From the NCBI GenBank assembly GCA_028278675.1, contig JAQAJJ010000009.1, positions 53,069 to 117,068 of the forward strand: a stretch of 64,000 nt of DNA. The letters are read 5' to 3'. The DNA comes from Candidatus Azophilus lithoversatilis (lineage in GTDB: Bacteria; Pseudomonadota; Gammaproteobacteria; Pseudomonadales; Azotimanducaceae). The position numbers and the translations under genes were made by a program. The notes below the pieces were generated by a model. The model had not been told where the DNA came from and did no database searches. It saw only the letters and a program-made list of their open reading frames with translations. This document shows, in pieces, positions 34,800 to 45,377 of the stretch (the first letter of the stretch is position 1; each line of letters opens with the position of its first letter).

Positions 34800-35474
34800 T
34801 TAACGCGGGCCGAAAATGGCGGTGCCCACCCGCACGTGGGTCGCCCCGGCGGCGATGGCAGCTTCCAAGTCGCCGCTCATGCCCATGGACAACACATCCC
34901 AATCGCTGCCGCCCCGGTCGGCCAAGCCATCGAACAGGGCGCGCACCCGCCGATAGCTCGATTGAGCGTCCCCGGCCCTTTCCAATACGGCCATCAGCCC
35001 CCGCAGGCGCAGTCCGTCCAGGCCGCGCAGGGCAGCCGTCAAATCGCCCGCCTCGTCCGGCGCCACGCCGCCCTTGGCAGGGTCATCGTCGACGTTGACC
35101 TGCACCAGCACGTTGAGCGGGGGGCCGGCGGCGCGATGGCCGGCCAAGCGGCGGGCGACCTTGAGGCGATCCACGGTATGCACCCAGTCAAAGTGCCGGG
35201 CGATCAGGGCGGTCTTGTTGGATTGAATGCGGCCGATGAAGTGCCAGCGCAACGGCAGTTCGCCCAGCACCTCGATCTTGGCGGCGGCTTCCTGGGCGTA
35301 GTTTTCGCCGAAGTCGAGCTGCCCGGCGCGGTGCGCTTCGGCAATGGCGGCGGCTGGCTTGGTCTTGGTGACAGCGATCAGGGTGACGCTCTCCGGCGAG
35401 CGCCCCAGTGCGCCCGCAGCATGGGCAATGCGCTCGCGCACCGCGCCAAGATTGCTGGAAATGCCGTTTGCCAA
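34800..35474 (-). CDS. yggS: YggS family pyridoxal phosphate homeostasis protein
   Basis: A 224-residue fold-type III PLP-binding protein. VTLIAVTKTKPAAAIAEA carries the PLP lysine. DFGENYAQEAAAK, WHFIGRIQSNKTALI, LVQVNVDDDPAKGGV and LSMGMSGDLEAAIAAGATHV are the hallmark blocks. It buffers PLP and affects amino-acid pools; no enzymatic activity is known for the family. It heads the yggS-proC-yggT-metXW run and is divergent from pilT. Confidence 0.95.
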   Translation of the reverse strand: MANGISSNLGAVRERIAHAAGALGRSPESVTLIAVTKTKPAAAIAEAHRAGQLDFGENYAQEAAAKIEVLGELPLRWHFIGRIQSNKTALIARHFDWVHTVDRLKVARRLAGHRAAGPPLNVLVQVNVDDDPAKGGVAPDEAGDLTAALRGLDGLRLRGLMAVLERAGDAQSSYRRVRALFDGLADRGGSDWDVLSMGMSGDLEAAIAAGATHVRVGTAIFGPR

Positions 35475-35607
35475 TGGAACCGCCGATGTCCTACGGATGG
35501 GTGGGAAATAACGTACGGATTTGACGTTGCCGACTGGGAATAATACTGCAACGGCGCAGGCTCAACGCGGCCGGGACAAAGATCTGGGCAACCTGGGGAG
35601 ATAGCGG

Positions 35608-36642
35608 GTGAACTTGTACGCAATGCTTGAGTCGGCCGTTGAACAGGGGGCTTCCGACCTGCACATCAGCGCAGGGCTGCCGCCCATGGCGCGCCTGGAT
35701 GGAGACCTTAGGCCGCTCGCCGGGCCATCTCTCGAAAGCGGCGCAGTCATGAACGCCGTCACGGGCCTCATGAGCGAAGAACAGGCGCAGGCTTTTGCCG
35801 CCACCGTCGAAACGGATTTTGCCCTCGAGCTGCCCGGTGTGTCGCGCTTCCGCGTCAATGCCTTTCATCATCGCCGAGGGCCGGCGGCGGCTTTTCGCAC
35901 GGTGCCTTGCCGAGTGCCCAGCTTCAGCGACTTGGGGTTCGGCGACATCTTCAGGCGACTCTGCCAAGCGCCCCGAGGGCTGGTGCTGGTCACCGGCGCC
36001 ACCGGGTCGGGCAAGAGCACCACCCTCGCCGCGATGATCGACTGCATCAACACCGAGCGCCGCTCCCACATTCTGACCATCGAGGATCCGATCGAGTTCG
36101 TCCATGACACCAAAAACTGCCTAGTCCATCAACGCGAGGCGCACCGCCACACACCGGGCTTTGCCGAGGCGCTGCGGGCGGCGCTGCGGGAGGATCCGGA
36201 CATCATCATGGTGGGCGAAATGCGCGACCGGGAAACGATCAGCCTAGCGCTGACCGCGGCTGAGACCGGGCATCTGGTGTTCGGCACCCTACACACCCCC
36301 TCCGCCGCCGGGACGATCAACCGGGTGGTGGATGTGTTTCCCACCGGCGAGAAGAGCTTGGTGCGCTCGATGCTGGCCGAATCCCTGCAGGCCGTCATCG
36401 CCCAAACGCTCATCAAGCGCCAAGGCGGCGGCCGCATCGCCGCCCACGAAATCATGATCGGAACCAGCGCCGTCCGTCACCTCGTGCGGGAGGACAAGAT
36501 CGCCCAACTCTATTCAGCCATGCAGTCCGGGCGCGCCACCGGCATGCAAACCCTGGACCAACACCTGCGCCAACTCCTGGACACCGGCCTGATCAGCCGG
36601 GAGGCGGCGGCGCAGAGCGCCCGGGATAGGACTGGCTTTTAG
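35608..36642 (+). CDS. pilT: Type IV pilus retraction ATPase PilT
   Basis: A 344-residue hexameric ATPase. The N-terminal PAS-like domain begins with QGASDLHISAGLPPMARLDG. Walker A is VTGATGSGKSTTLAAMI, the Asp box is ILTIEDPIEFVH, and Walker B is DIIMVGEMRDRETISLALTA. The His box is VFGTLHTPSA, and AIRNLIRE is represented by SAVRHLVREDKIAQ. The gene is adjacent to yggS as in Pseudomonas; pilU does not follow. No other pilus gene is in the window. Confidence 0.95.
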   Translation: MNLYAMLESAVEQGASDLHISAGLPPMARLDGDLRPLAGPSLESGAVMNAVTGLMSEEQAQAFAATVETDFALELPGVSRFRVNAFHHRRGPAAAFRTVPCRVPSFSDLGFGDIFRRLCQAPRGLVLVTGATGSGKSTTLAAMIDCINTERRSHILTIEDPIEFVHDTKNCLVHQREAHRHTPGFAEALRAALREDPDIIMVGEMRDRETISLALTAAETGHLVFGTLHTPSAAGTINRVVDVFPTGEKSLVRSMLAESLQAVIAQTLIKRQGGGRIAAHEIMIGTSAVRHLVREDKIAQLYSAMQSGRATGMQTLDQHLRQLLDTGLISREAAAQSARDRTGF

Positions 36643-36646
36643 GAAT

Positions 36647-37030
36647 TCAGCCATTCAACCAGGTTTCCGCGATCAAGGCGGCGGCGAGCGAGTGGCCGTC
36701 GCCGTCCGGCTGCAGGCGTTTGGCCTCGAAGGTGGTCAAGCGTTCGTCGATCAGTTCGACCGGTTGCGCGTGGCGCTTTCGCAAGGCGGCGGCGAAGCGC
36801 CGCGCCCGTTGGGCCATCTCGCTGGTGGTGCCGTCCATGTTGAGCGGCAGGCCGACCAGCAGGCGGTGCGGACGCCATTCGCCAATGGCGACGTCGAGCA
36901 GGCGCCAGTCCGGGGTTCCGTCGCTGGCGGTGATGGCGCCTAGGGGGGTAGCGGTGCGGGAGACGGTTTGGCCGACGGCGAGGCCGAAGTGCTTGAGGCC
37001 GAAATCGATGGCCAGCACCGTTTCAGGCAT
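36647..37030 (-). CDS. ruvX: Pre-16S rRNA nuclease / Holliday junction resolvase-like RuvX
   Basis: A 127-residue RNase H-fold protein (YqgF). It starts with VLAIDFGLKHFGLAVGQTV, with the first catalytic Asp. LVGLPLNMDGTTSEMAQRARRF and IDERLTTFEAKR follow, carrying the second acidic residue. It processes the 16S rRNA 5' end in characterised bacteria. Overlaps yqgE by 8 nt. Confidence 0.93.
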   Translation of the reverse strand: MPETVLAIDFGLKHFGLAVGQTVSRTATPLGAITASDGTPDWRLLDVAIGEWRPHRLLVGLPLNMDGTTSEMAQRARRFAAALRKRHAQPVELIDERLTTFEAKRLQPDGDGHSLAAALIAETWLNG

Positions 37031-37571
37031 CGCCCATTTGACCGGACATCAGGCGGAAGTCGAAGCCGAGCAGCCGGGCGGTGGCGTCAATGCGGTCCTC
37101 GAACGGCACGTCGAAGAGGATCTCGTCGTTGGCCGGACAGGTCAGCCAAGCGCTGTCGGCCAGCTCCCGTTCGAGTTGCTGCGGCCCCCAGCCAGCGTAG
37201 CCCAAGGCGATCAGATAATGGTACGGGCCCCGATCGTTGGCGATGGCCTCCAGCACTTCCCGGCTGGTGGTCAGCCTCAAGCCGCGGCCGATGTCCCTCG
37301 ATGCCTTGAAGCCGCCATCGTCGGAGTGCATGACGAAACCCTGCTCGGGCGACACCGGCCCGCCCTCAAGCACCGGCGCATCCTTCAGGGTGGATGATCC
37401 TCCGAACCCGGTTTGCTCCATCAGATCACTCACCGAAAGCTCCATGGGGCGGTTGATCATCAGCCCCATCGCGCCCTCCTCGTTATGCTCGCACAGATAG
37501 GTGATGGTGTTGCCGAAGTAGCTGCCGCTCTGGTTGGGCATGGCGATGAGAAAGTGGTTTTTCAGGTCCAT
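37023..37571 (-). CDS. yqgE: YqgE/AlgH family protein (UPF0301)
   Basis: A 182-residue protein beginning MDLKNHFLIAMPNQSGSYFG, with EGAMGLMINRPMELSVSDLM and FVMHSDDG. GYAGWGPQQLERELADSAWL is the conserved C-terminal block. A GGAG precedes this ATG; an in-frame ATG six codons upstream is less likely. It is nearly always next to ruvX. The biochemical role is undetermined. Confidence 0.93.
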   Translation of the reverse strand: MDLKNHFLIAMPNQSGSYFGNTITYLCEHNEEGAMGLMINRPMELSVSDLMEQTGFGGSSTLKDAPVLEGGPVSPEQGFVMHSDDGGFKASRDIGRGLRLTTSREVLEAIANDRGPYHYLIALGYAGWGPQQLERELADSAWLTCPANDEILFDVPFEDRIDATARLLGFDFRLMSGQMGDA

Positions 37572-37711
37572 CGAGCGCTCCGGGTCCAAGCGGTTATATT
37601 CGCAGTTTCGACGCCGCTAGTATATGCGGACCTTCGGCCCGCTGGTTGCGGTGGGGAGGGCTTGCGTACCTGTGGCGCCTCGGAGTTTGGCGAGCGCGGA
37701 GCCGCTGGATG

Positions 37712-38566
37712 TCAGTCGCGAAGGCTGGCGCCGGTTCGGGAGAACCGCCAGGTGCGGGTGATTTCGAGCTGATCGTAGGATTTGCGCATCTCCACCGGAA
37801 ATTGGGCGAACGGCGCGGCCAGCCGGACGATGCGCAGGGCGGCAGCGTCCACCGCGGCCACGCCGGAGGGCTCGATGATGCGGGCATCGAGCAGGACGCC
37901 GTCGTCCCTGATGACCACCAGCATGCGCAGGTCGCCGGCCACGCCGTTGCCGGGGTAGTTGGCCGTGCCGATGCGCTCCACCCGTGCCCGCCACATTTCA
38001 AGATAGGCGGCTTCCACGGCGCTTTTGTCGGCAAGGCTCGAAAGCCGCCTGAGTCTGGGCGCCCCGGCGCCAGCAGAGGCCTCGTCGGCAATGGCCAGAC
38101 CGAGGGCGGCAATTTCGCCGCTGAGCGCGGAGTAGTCGAGGCGTTCGGCTGCAGCTTGGGGCAGGGCATTGGCCACTGGGCTCGGCGGGTCTCCCTGCTC
38201 CGTAGGCTGGCGCGTTTGAGCGACCGGCTTCGGCGCTTGCGCCACCGGCTTCGGCGTTTGCGCCACGGGCTTCGGCGCTTGCGCCAGGGGTGCCGGTGCG
38301 GCAGGAAGCTCGACCGGGGGCGTCTCCCCGGCCGCGTCGGCTGACGCCCAGGGTTGCGGCGGCGCGGACTCGGCCAACCCGGCGGCTGGCCCGACGAGCA
38401 CCACTTCGAGCGGTCGGCTTGGCGTAGTGCGCTCCGGCGGCGTGAAGGTCACGCCCAGGATCAGGATCGCATGCAGGCTTAAGGCTAGAAACAGCGCGAA
38501 GCCGAGTCGCTCCGCAGCGGCGGGCGCGGCGGGCGGCGCCTCAGGGGAGGTGGCAAGCGACGGCAT
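37712..38566 (-). CDS. TonB-like energy transducer
   Basis: A 284-residue inner-membrane anchored periplasmic protein. It has one N-terminal membrane segment (LGFALFLALSLHAILILGV, with SxxxH-like SLHA) and a Pro/Ala/Lys-rich spacer with repeated APKPVAQ and TPKPVAQ units (about residues 90-125). The C-terminal TonB domain has YPGNGVAGDLRMLVVIRDDG and RIIEPSGVAAVDAAALRIV. It sits between gshB and yqgE as in Pseudomonas (tonB3 locus), where it is linked to twitching motility rather than iron uptake. It overlaps gshB by 26 nt. Confidence 0.85.
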   Translation of the reverse strand: MPSLATSPEAPPAAPAAAERLGFALFLALSLHAILILGVTFTPPERTTPSRPLEVVLVGPAAGLAESAPPQPWASADAAGETPPVELPAAPAPLAQAPKPVAQTPKPVAQAPKPVAQTRQPTEQGDPPSPVANALPQAAAERLDYSALSGEIAALGLAIADEASAGAGAPRLRRLSSLADKSAVEAAYLEMWRARVERIGTANYPGNGVAGDLRMLVVIRDDGVLLDARIIEPSGVAAVDAAALRIVRLAAPFAQFPVEMRKSYDQLEITRTWRFSRTGASLRD

Positions 38567-39533
38567 CGAGCAGGCTTGCGGCGATGTCCAGATCAAACTG
38601 GGCATCGAGCTCGCGGATGCAGGTGGGGCAGGTCACATTGACCTCGGTGAGATAGTCGCCGATCACGTCGATGCCGACGAAGAACAGGCCTCGCTCACGC
38701 AGCGAGGGGCCGAGTTGGGCGGCGATCCAGCGGTCCCGCTCGGTCAGTTCGCGGCCGACGCCCGCACCGCCGGCAGCGAGGTTGCCCCGGGACTCCCCGG
38801 CCATGGGAATGCGGGCCAGCGCATAGGGCAGCGGCTCGCCGTCAATCATGAGGATGCGCTTGTCCCCGTCGGCGATCTCGGGCAGGAAGGTCTGGCCCAT
38901 GATCTGCTCGCGGCCACCCTGGGTCAGGGTCTCCAGGATGACGCCGAGGTTGGGGTCGCCCGCCATCACCCGAAACACCGACACGCCGCCCATGCCGTCC
39001 AAGCGCTTGAACACCACGTTGCCGTGCCGGCGCTGAAAGTCGCGCAGCGCATCGTAGCGGCGGCTGACGATCAACGGCGGGCAGCATTGCGGGAAGTGGG
39101 TGGCGAAGAACTTTTCGTTGCAGTCGCGTAGCGCCTGGGGCCGGTTGACCACCAAGGCGCCGTCCAATTCGGCCCGTTCGAGCAGGTAGGTGCTGTAAAC
39201 GTACTCCATGTCGAAGGGGGGATCCTTGCGCATCATGATCAGGTCAAAGGCCCCGGCCCGCTCAAGCTGGGCTTCGCCTAAGCTGTGCCAACCCGTTGCA
39301 TCGGCCGTCAGCGCCGCCGCATCCGCCGGGTCCAGGCTGCTGGCGAACGGTTCATTCAGGCGCAGCGGGCTGGCAAAAAGCCGGATCTCGCCGTCCTGCA
39401 GCAGCAGGTCCTTCTGCTCGAGGAAGGCGACCTCCCAGCCCCGCTGCTGCGCGGCGCGAATCATGGCCAAGGTGGAGTCCTTCTTGAGCGAGAGGCTGTC
39501 CAAGGGATCCATCAGAAAGGCGATTCGGGTCAT
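38541..39533 (-). CDS. gshB: Glutathione synthetase
   Basis: Second step of glutathione synthesis (gamma-Glu-Cys + Gly + ATP). The 330-residue ATP-grasp enzyme shows IAFLMDPLDSLSLKKDSTLA at the N-terminus. RKDPPFDMEYVYSTYLLE, NRPQALRDCNEKFFA, FKRLDGMGGVSVFRV and the glycine-rich loop AAGGAGVGRELTERD follow, then TEVNVTCPTCIREL. First gene of gshB-tonB-yqgE-ruvX. gshA lies 35 kb away. Confidence 0.96.
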   Translation of the reverse strand: MTRIAFLMDPLDSLSLKKDSTLAMIRAAQQRGWEVAFLEQKDLLLQDGEIRLFASPLRLNEPFASSLDPADAAALTADATGWHSLGEAQLERAGAFDLIMMRKDPPFDMEYVYSTYLLERAELDGALVVNRPQALRDCNEKFFATHFPQCCPPLIVSRRYDALRDFQRRHGNVVFKRLDGMGGVSVFRVMAGDPNLGVILETLTQGGREQIMGQTFLPEIADGDKRILMIDGEPLPYALARIPMAGESRGNLAAGGAGVGRELTERDRWIAAQLGPSLRERGLFFVGIDVIGDYLTEVNVTCPTCIRELDAQFDLDIAASLLDAVACHLP

Positions 39534-39639
39534 GGGTGATCTCGATTGGGGGGCTTTGGCGGGGTAGGCGGTGAAACCGCATTATACGGACCCGGCCGTT
39601 GAACGCTTGAAGGTCACTCGGCTGTGATGAAACCGGAGG

Positions 39640-39712
39640 AACGGCGCTCCGGCGAGCGCCGTTGCGGGGCCGCGAACCCTCGGTTCGTTAGAGTTTCGCT
39701 ACTGCGAAACTC
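39640..39712 (-). repeat. Two-hairpin REP-like element, copy 5, with an adjoining 10-bp-stem hairpin
   Basis: On the minus strand hairpin 1 (complement of 39691-39712) has the 9-bp stem GAGTTTCGC/GCGAAACTC with loop AGTA. After TAA, hairpin 2 (complement of 39673-39687) is CGAACCGAGGGTTCG. A further perfect hairpin, AACGGCGCTC-CGGC-GAGCGCCGTT, is at 39640-39663. It occupies the 276-bp gap between rsmE and gshB, which otherwise shows nothing coding. Confidence 0.65.
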
Positions 39713-39809
39713 CTGTTGATCCGAGCGATTCGGTCGGGTTGAAGGCGTTCCGTTCTGATCTTGCGCTGGGAGCCCAGACCGGACACGCTCGAGTCGAGAC
39801 GCACGGTGC

Positions 39810-40532
39810 TTAGCGCCAGCGCCAAGCGTGGCGCAGTGCGGCCAAGGCCGCCAAGGGCGCCGTTTCGGCGCGCAGGATCAAGTCGCCCAGGCTGAAGGCG
39901 CGGATGTTGCGCTGCTCCGTTCGCTCGATTTCGGCATCGGCCCAGCCGCCTTCCGGGCCGATTAGCAGAGTGCTGCTTCGGTGTGGGAGACGCATCGGCA
40001 GGGCCGGGGCATCGGGGCGCAGCAGCAGGCAATCGGCGGGGTCGGATTGATCGAGAAACTCGTCGAAGCCTTGCGCGGCAAGCAAGTCCGGGAGGTGGAC
40101 GCGGCGGCACTGCTCGGCGGCGCTGACCACAATGCGCCGCCAGTGTTCATGGCGGCCGGCGGCGCGCTCCCGGCCCACTTGGCTGCGTTCGCAAAGCAGC
40201 GGCCGGATGCCGTCCACGCCGAGTTCGGTCGCCGCCCGCAGCATTCGGTCCATCGCATCGCCCTTGATCAGCGCCACCGCCAGCTCAGTGCGCACCGCCG
40301 ACGGCGCCGTTTCGCTGAACAGCGGGCCGATCTTGAGCGCGCAGGCTTGGGCGCTGGCGTCGTCAACCTTGGCGGACCAAACCCGGCCCTTGCCGTCGAA
40401 GACTTCGATGGGGTCGCCGCGCCGCAGCCGCCGAACCCGCACCAGATGATGGGATGCCGCGGCGCTCAAAACGGCGCTGGGCGGATTGGGCGTGGCCAGA
40501 TAGACCCGGGGCGGCGTGCTTTCGGAGCGCAC
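39810..40532 (-). CDS. rsmE: 16S rRNA (uracil1498-N3)-methyltransferase
   Basis: A 240-residue SPOUT-class enzyme. The N-terminal PUA-like part holds HHLVRVRRLRRGDPIEVFDGKG. MDRMLRAATELGVDGIRPLLCERSQV and AAEQCRRVHLPDL follow. The knot region LLIGPEGGWADAEIE and LGDLILRAETAPLAALAAL binds SAM. It is followed by metK upstream on the same strand (32 bp). Confidence 0.94.
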   Translation of the reverse strand: MRSESTPPRVYLATPNPPSAVLSAAASHHLVRVRRLRRGDPIEVFDGKGRVWSAKVDDASAQACALKIGPLFSETAPSAVRTELAVALIKGDAMDRMLRAATELGVDGIRPLLCERSQVGRERAAGRHEHWRRIVVSAAEQCRRVHLPDLLAAQGFDEFLDQSDPADCLLLRPDAPALPMRLPHRSSTLLIGPEGGWADAEIERTEQRNIRAFSLGDLILRAETAPLAALAALRHAWRWR

Positions 40533-40563
40533 TTGCGGTCTCCGGCGGACGGCGGAACCTCAG

Positions 40564-41718
<1,155 letters not shown>

Positions 41719-41816
41719 GAAACTCCTCACGCACGGCAATGAACAAGGAGCGGCATTCTACTGCACCGCTCGGCCAACCCAACAACCCGCGTGCCCATCG
41801 CCCCAATCAAGAGCCA

Positions 41817-41836
41817 GGTTTGGCGCCAGCCAAACC
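41817..41836 (-). repeat. Isolated REP-like hairpin in the metK-tkt gap
   Basis: GGTTTGGCGCCAGCCAAACC is a perfect palindromic hairpin (8-bp stem, GCCA-type loop). It is the same hairpin-1 sequence as in the full element that follows at 41871. No second hairpin is attached. The 268-bp gap between metK and tkt holds nothing else apart from these hairpins and the two promoters. Confidence 0.6.
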
Positions 41837-41870
41837 GCGCCGGGATGAAACTCCCCCTACGCGGCAAGCT

Positions 41871-41923
41871 GAGTTTGGCGCCAGCCAAACTCAAACGAAC
41901 TTTCGGCTCCCGGCCGAAAGTTC
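41871..41923 (+). repeat. Two-hairpin REP-like element, copy 6
   Basis: Hairpin 1 (41871-41892) has stem GAGTTTGGC/GCCAAACTC. Hairpin 2 (41897-41923) has an 11-bp stem GAACTTTCGGC/GCCGAAAGTTC with loop TCCCG. It lies in the divergent gap between metK and tkt. The strong stems might also attenuate transcription of one of these genes (inference). Confidence 0.65.
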
Positions 41924-41986
41924 GCCGTTGCCAGCCCCGCACCGCTCAAGGAAAATACAGGGCTTGCCATCAAAGGTTGCCAGCCC

Positions 41987-43987
41987 ATGCCGTCACGCAC
42001 CGAAAGGGCCAACGCCATCCGCGCCCTGTCCATGGACGCGGTTCAAAAAGCCCGCTCCGGCCATCCCGGCGCGCCAATGGGGCTGGCCGATGTCGCGGAG
42101 GCGCTGTGGCGCAATGTGCTGCGCCACAACCCCAAGGATCCGGATTGGTGGGACCGGGACCGGTTCGTGCTCTCCAACGGGCATGGCTCCATGCTGCTGT
42201 ACAGCCTGCTGCACTTGAGCGGCTACGCGGTCTCGATGGACGACCTCAAGGCCTTCCGCCAACTGCATTCCAAGACCGCCGGGCACCCCGAGTACGGCGA
42301 GTGCCCCGGCGTCGAGACCACCACCGGCCCGCTCGGACAGGGCTTCGCGAATGCCGTGGGCATGGCGCTGGCGGAGGCGCGCCTGGCGGCGGAGTTCAAC
42401 CGGCCCGGCCACGAAGTGGTCGATCACCGCACCTGGGTGATGGTGGGCGACGGCTGCCTGATGGAAGGCATCTCCCACGAAGCCGCCTCCCTGGCCGGCA
42501 CCTTGGGCTTAGGCAAGCTGATTTGCCTCTATGACGACAACGGCATCTCCATCGACGGCGATGTGGCGGCCTGGTTCACGGAGGACGTGCCAGCGCGCTT
42601 TGAGAGCTACGGCTGGCGCGTGATCAGGGGCGTGGACGGACATGACGCGCAAGACATCGAAACCGCGTTGGCCAACGCCGTGTCGAGCGATGGCCGTCCG
42701 ACCCTGGTCTGCGTCAGGACCGTCATCGGCTTTGGGGCGCCCAACAAGCAAGGCACCGCCGCGGTGCATGGCGCGGCCTTGGGCGAGGATGAAGTGGCGG
42801 CGGCGCGGAAGTCGCTCGGCTGGGCACACCCGCCGTTCGAGATTCCCGATGACATCTACCGGGACTGGAACCAAGCGGCGCGCGGCAGCGAGGCCCAGGC
42901 GGAGTGGCAGAGCCGCTTCGACGCCTACCGGGCGGCGTATCCGGCCTTGGCGGATGAGCTTGAGCGGCGCATGACCGGCGCCCTGCCCGAGGGCTGGGCG
43001 GATGGCTTGAGAGCCTTGGCGGAAAGCGCCCAAGCGGAGCCAAAGGCGCTGGCGACGCGCCAATCCTCCCAACTGTGCCTGGACGCCTTGGCGCCGCAGT
43101 TGCCGGAGTTTTTTGGCGGTTCGGCGGACCTGACCGGCTCCAACAACACCAAGTGGCGGGACGCCCAGGCACATCGGTACCTAAGCTTCGGCGTACGCGA
43201 GTTTGGCATGACGGCGATCGCCAACGGGATGTGCCTGCACGGCGGCCTGCGGCCGTTCACGGGCACCTTCCTGGTGTTCATGGAGTACGCCCGCAACGCC
43301 GTCCGCTTAGCGGCGCTGATGGGCCTGCCCAACATCTTCGTGTACACCCACGACTCCCCGGCCCTCGGCGAGGACGGGCCCACCCACCAGCCCATCGAGC
43401 AACTCACCAACTTGCGCACCACGCCCAATCTCTCCACTTGGCGGCCCTGCGACACGGTGGAGTCGGCCTTCGCCTGGGAACATGCGGCGCAGCGCGACGG
43501 ACCGACCGCGCTGGTGTTCACCCGTCAGAAGACCGAATGCCAACCCCGGGACCGTGCGGCCTTCGCCAACATCCGCCGCGGCGGCTATGTGCTGAGCGCG
43601 GAATCCGGTGCGTTGGACGCGGTGCTGATCGCCACCGGATCGGAAGTGGGCTTGGCGATGGCCGCGCAAGCCCAATTGGCGCAGCGGGACTTAAGCGTTC
43701 GGGTGGTGTCCATGCCCAGCGCCGATGTCTTCCTGGCCCAGGACGCTGACTATCAGGAGGCCGTGATACCGCGCCACGCCCGAACCCGCATCGCCGTGGA
43801 GGCCGGGCACCCGGACTACTGGCGGCGATTCGTCGGCTTGGACGGCGATGTGCTGGGCATCGACCGCTTCGGCCTTTCCGCGCCGGGCGACGAAGCCATG
43901 GCGGCGCTCGGCATGACGGTGGAGAATCTGGTGGCGGTGGTCGAGAGAACCGTCAAGTCCGCAAAGCAGGGCGATCTTGGCAGCTAA
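41987..43987 (+). CDS. tkt: Transketolase
   Basis: TPP enzyme of the pentose phosphate and Calvin-type carbon rearrangements. 666 residues: [21 protein letters not shown] at the N-terminus, and [22 protein letters not shown] with the GDG TPP motif. [10 protein letters not shown] follows, then the Pyr domain [22 protein letters not shown]. The expected partner gap/epd is absent: pgk follows instead after a 235-bp spacer carrying the 87-bp-type repeat. Confidence 0.97.
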   Translation: MPSRTERANAIRALSMDAVQKARSGHPGAPMGLADVAEALWRNVLRHNPKDPDWWDRDRFVLSNGHGSMLLYSLLHLSGYAVSMDDLKAFRQLHSKTAGHPEYGECPGVETTTGPLGQGFANAVGMALAEARLAAEFNRPGHEVVDHRTWVMVGDGCLMEGISHEAASLAGTLGLGKLICLYDDNGISIDGDVAAWFTEDVPARFESYGWRVIRGVDGHDAQDIETALANAVSSDGRPTLVCVRTVIGFGAPNKQGTAAVHGAALGEDEVAAARKSLGWAHPPFEIPDDIYRDWNQAARGSEAQAEWQSRFDAYRAAYPALADELERRMTGALPEGWADGLRALAESAQAEPKALATRQSSQLCLDALAPQLPEFFGGSADLTGSNNTKWRDAQAHRYLSFGVREFGMTAIANGMCLHGGLRPFTGTFLVFMEYARNAVRLAALMGLPNIFVYTHDSPALGEDGPTHQPIEQLTNLRTTPNLSTWRPCDTVESAFAWEHAAQRDGPTALVFTRQKTECQPRDRAAFANIRRGGYVLSAESGALDAVLIATGSEVGLAMAAQAQLAQRDLSVRVVSMPSADVFLAQDADYQEAVIPRHARTRIAVEAGHPDYWRRFVGLDGDVLGIDRFGLSAPGDEAMAALGMTVENLVAVVERTVKSAKQGDLGS

Positions 43988-44098
43988 CCCAGACGAGACG
44001 GACGGCCCCGCTCGAAACGGGTTCCCCGGACCGAGGGTGGGACGCCTTCGGTTGGGACGTTGGAATGCGCCCTCCATCAGCAAGGCGGACAGTTGTTC

Positions 44099-44189
44099 CA
44101 TGCAAGCCCTTAGCTCGCCTCAGTGCGGCGAACCGCCGATGCCGAAGGGACAACCGGCCAGCCAGCCGCTGGGCTGTCTCGATTTGTTC
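44099..44189. repeat. Single copy of the 87-bp repeat (91-bp variant)
   Basis: From CATGCAAGCCCTTAGCTCGC to GGGCTGTCTCGATTTGTTC this is homologous to the tandem units at 49271-49444. The 4-bp difference is an extra CCAG. Read on the minus strand it gives the same peptide theme (ETAQRLAG...). It occupies the tkt-pgk spacer, where a gap gene would normally be found. Confidence 0.75.
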
Positions 44190-44222
44190 CGCGCAAGCGC
44201 GCTGATTCGGGGTTGATTGGTC

Positions 44223-45377
44223 ATGCCCAAGTTCAAACGCATGCAGGATATCGAATTGGCGGGCAAGCGCCTGCTGATTCGAGAGGATCTGAACGTGCCG
44301 GTTCGCGAGGGCGTGGTGACCAGCGACGCCCGCATCCAAGCGGCGCTGCCGACCCTGCGGATGGCGCTGGAACGCGGGGCTGAGATCATCGTTCTATCCC
44401 ACTTGGGCCGCCCGCAGGAAGGCCGGTTTGATCCCGCGTTCTCGCTGGCGCCGGTGGCTGCGCGGCTTGGCGAACTGCTCGGCCAGGCCGTGCCCCTGCT
44501 GACCAGCGTCGAATCCGCCGCCACCGCCAGCGGGCCGATTGCGCTGCTGGAAAACACCCGGTTCCTCAAGGGCGAGGCGGCCAACGACGACGCCTTGGCC
44601 AAGCGCTTGGCGAGCCTCGGGGACATCTTTGTCATGGACGCCTTCGCCGTCGCCCATCGCGCCCAGGCCTCCACCGAGGGCGTGGCCCGCCATGCGCCGC
44701 TCGCCTGCGCCGGGCCGCTGCTCGCCCAGGAACTTGAGGCGCTGACCAAGGCGCTGGAGAAGCCCGCGCGGCCGTTGGTGGCGATTGTCGGCGGCGCCAA
44801 GGTATCCACCAAGCTCAATGTGCTGGACAGCCTGGCCACCTTGGCCGACTGCATCATCGTCGGCGGCGGCATTGCCAACACCTTCGCTGCCGCCAGCGGC
44901 CTGCCGATCGGCGCCTCCCTGCATGAGGCCGGCCTCATCGCCGACGCCTTGCGGGTGGCGGGCAAGGTCGAAGTGCCCATGCCCGTGGACTGGATGGTGG
45001 GCCAGCGGCCCGGGCCGGACGAACGGGCGGTGCTGCGCCTCAACGACCAGGTGGCGGACGACGAGGCGATACTCGACATCGGCCCCGAAACCGCCCGGCG
45101 CTTCAGGGCCCTGCTGGCGGATGCCGGCACCATCCTGTGGAACGGCCCGGTCGGCGTGTTCGAGTTCGACCAGTTCGGCGAAGGCACCCGGCACATTGCC
45201 GAAGGCATCGCCGAATCGAGCGCCTTCTCCATCGCCGGCGGCGGCGACACCCTGGCCGCCATCGAGAAGTACGGGGTGCGCGAGGGCATCTCCTGCATAT
45301 CCACCGGCGGCGGCGCCTTTCTCGAATTCGTGGAAGGCAAATCGCTGCCGGGGGTGGCGGTTCTTGAGGCCGTTTGA
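44223..45377 (+). CDS. pgk: Phosphoglycerate kinase
   Basis: Glycolytic/gluconeogenic kinase, 384 residues. [22 protein letters not shown] holds the N-terminal 3-PGA site. [26 protein letters not shown] and [18 protein letters not shown] follow, and [18 protein letters not shown] closes the nucleotide site. ATG 44223 is chosen over an in-frame TTG two codons earlier. Overlaps the downstream hydrolase start by 14 nt. Confidence 0.96.
   Translation: MPKFKRMQDIELAGKRLLIREDLNVPVREGVVTSDARIQAALPTLRMALERGAEIIVLSHLGRPQEGRFDPAFSLAPVAARLGELLGQAVPLLTSVESAATASGPIALLENTRFLKGEAANDDALAKRLASLGDIFVMDAFAVAHRAQASTEGVARHAPLACAGPLLAQELEALTKALEKPARPLVAIVGGAKVSTKLNVLDSLATLADCIIVGGGIANTFAAASGLPIGASLHEAGLIADALRVAGKVEVPMPVDWMVGQRPGPDERAVLRLNDQVADDEAILDIGPETARRFRALLADAGTILWNGPVGVFEFDQFGEGTRHIAEGIAESSAFSIAGGGDTLAAIEKYGVREGISCISTGGGAFLEFVEGKSLPGVAVLEAV

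Noticed and set aside
41719..41986. Possible SAM-responsive riboswitch upstream of metK
   Set aside because: The strong hairpins belong to the dispersed two-hairpin repeat family found elsewhere next to unrelated genes, and no SAM or SAH riboswitch core was recognised.
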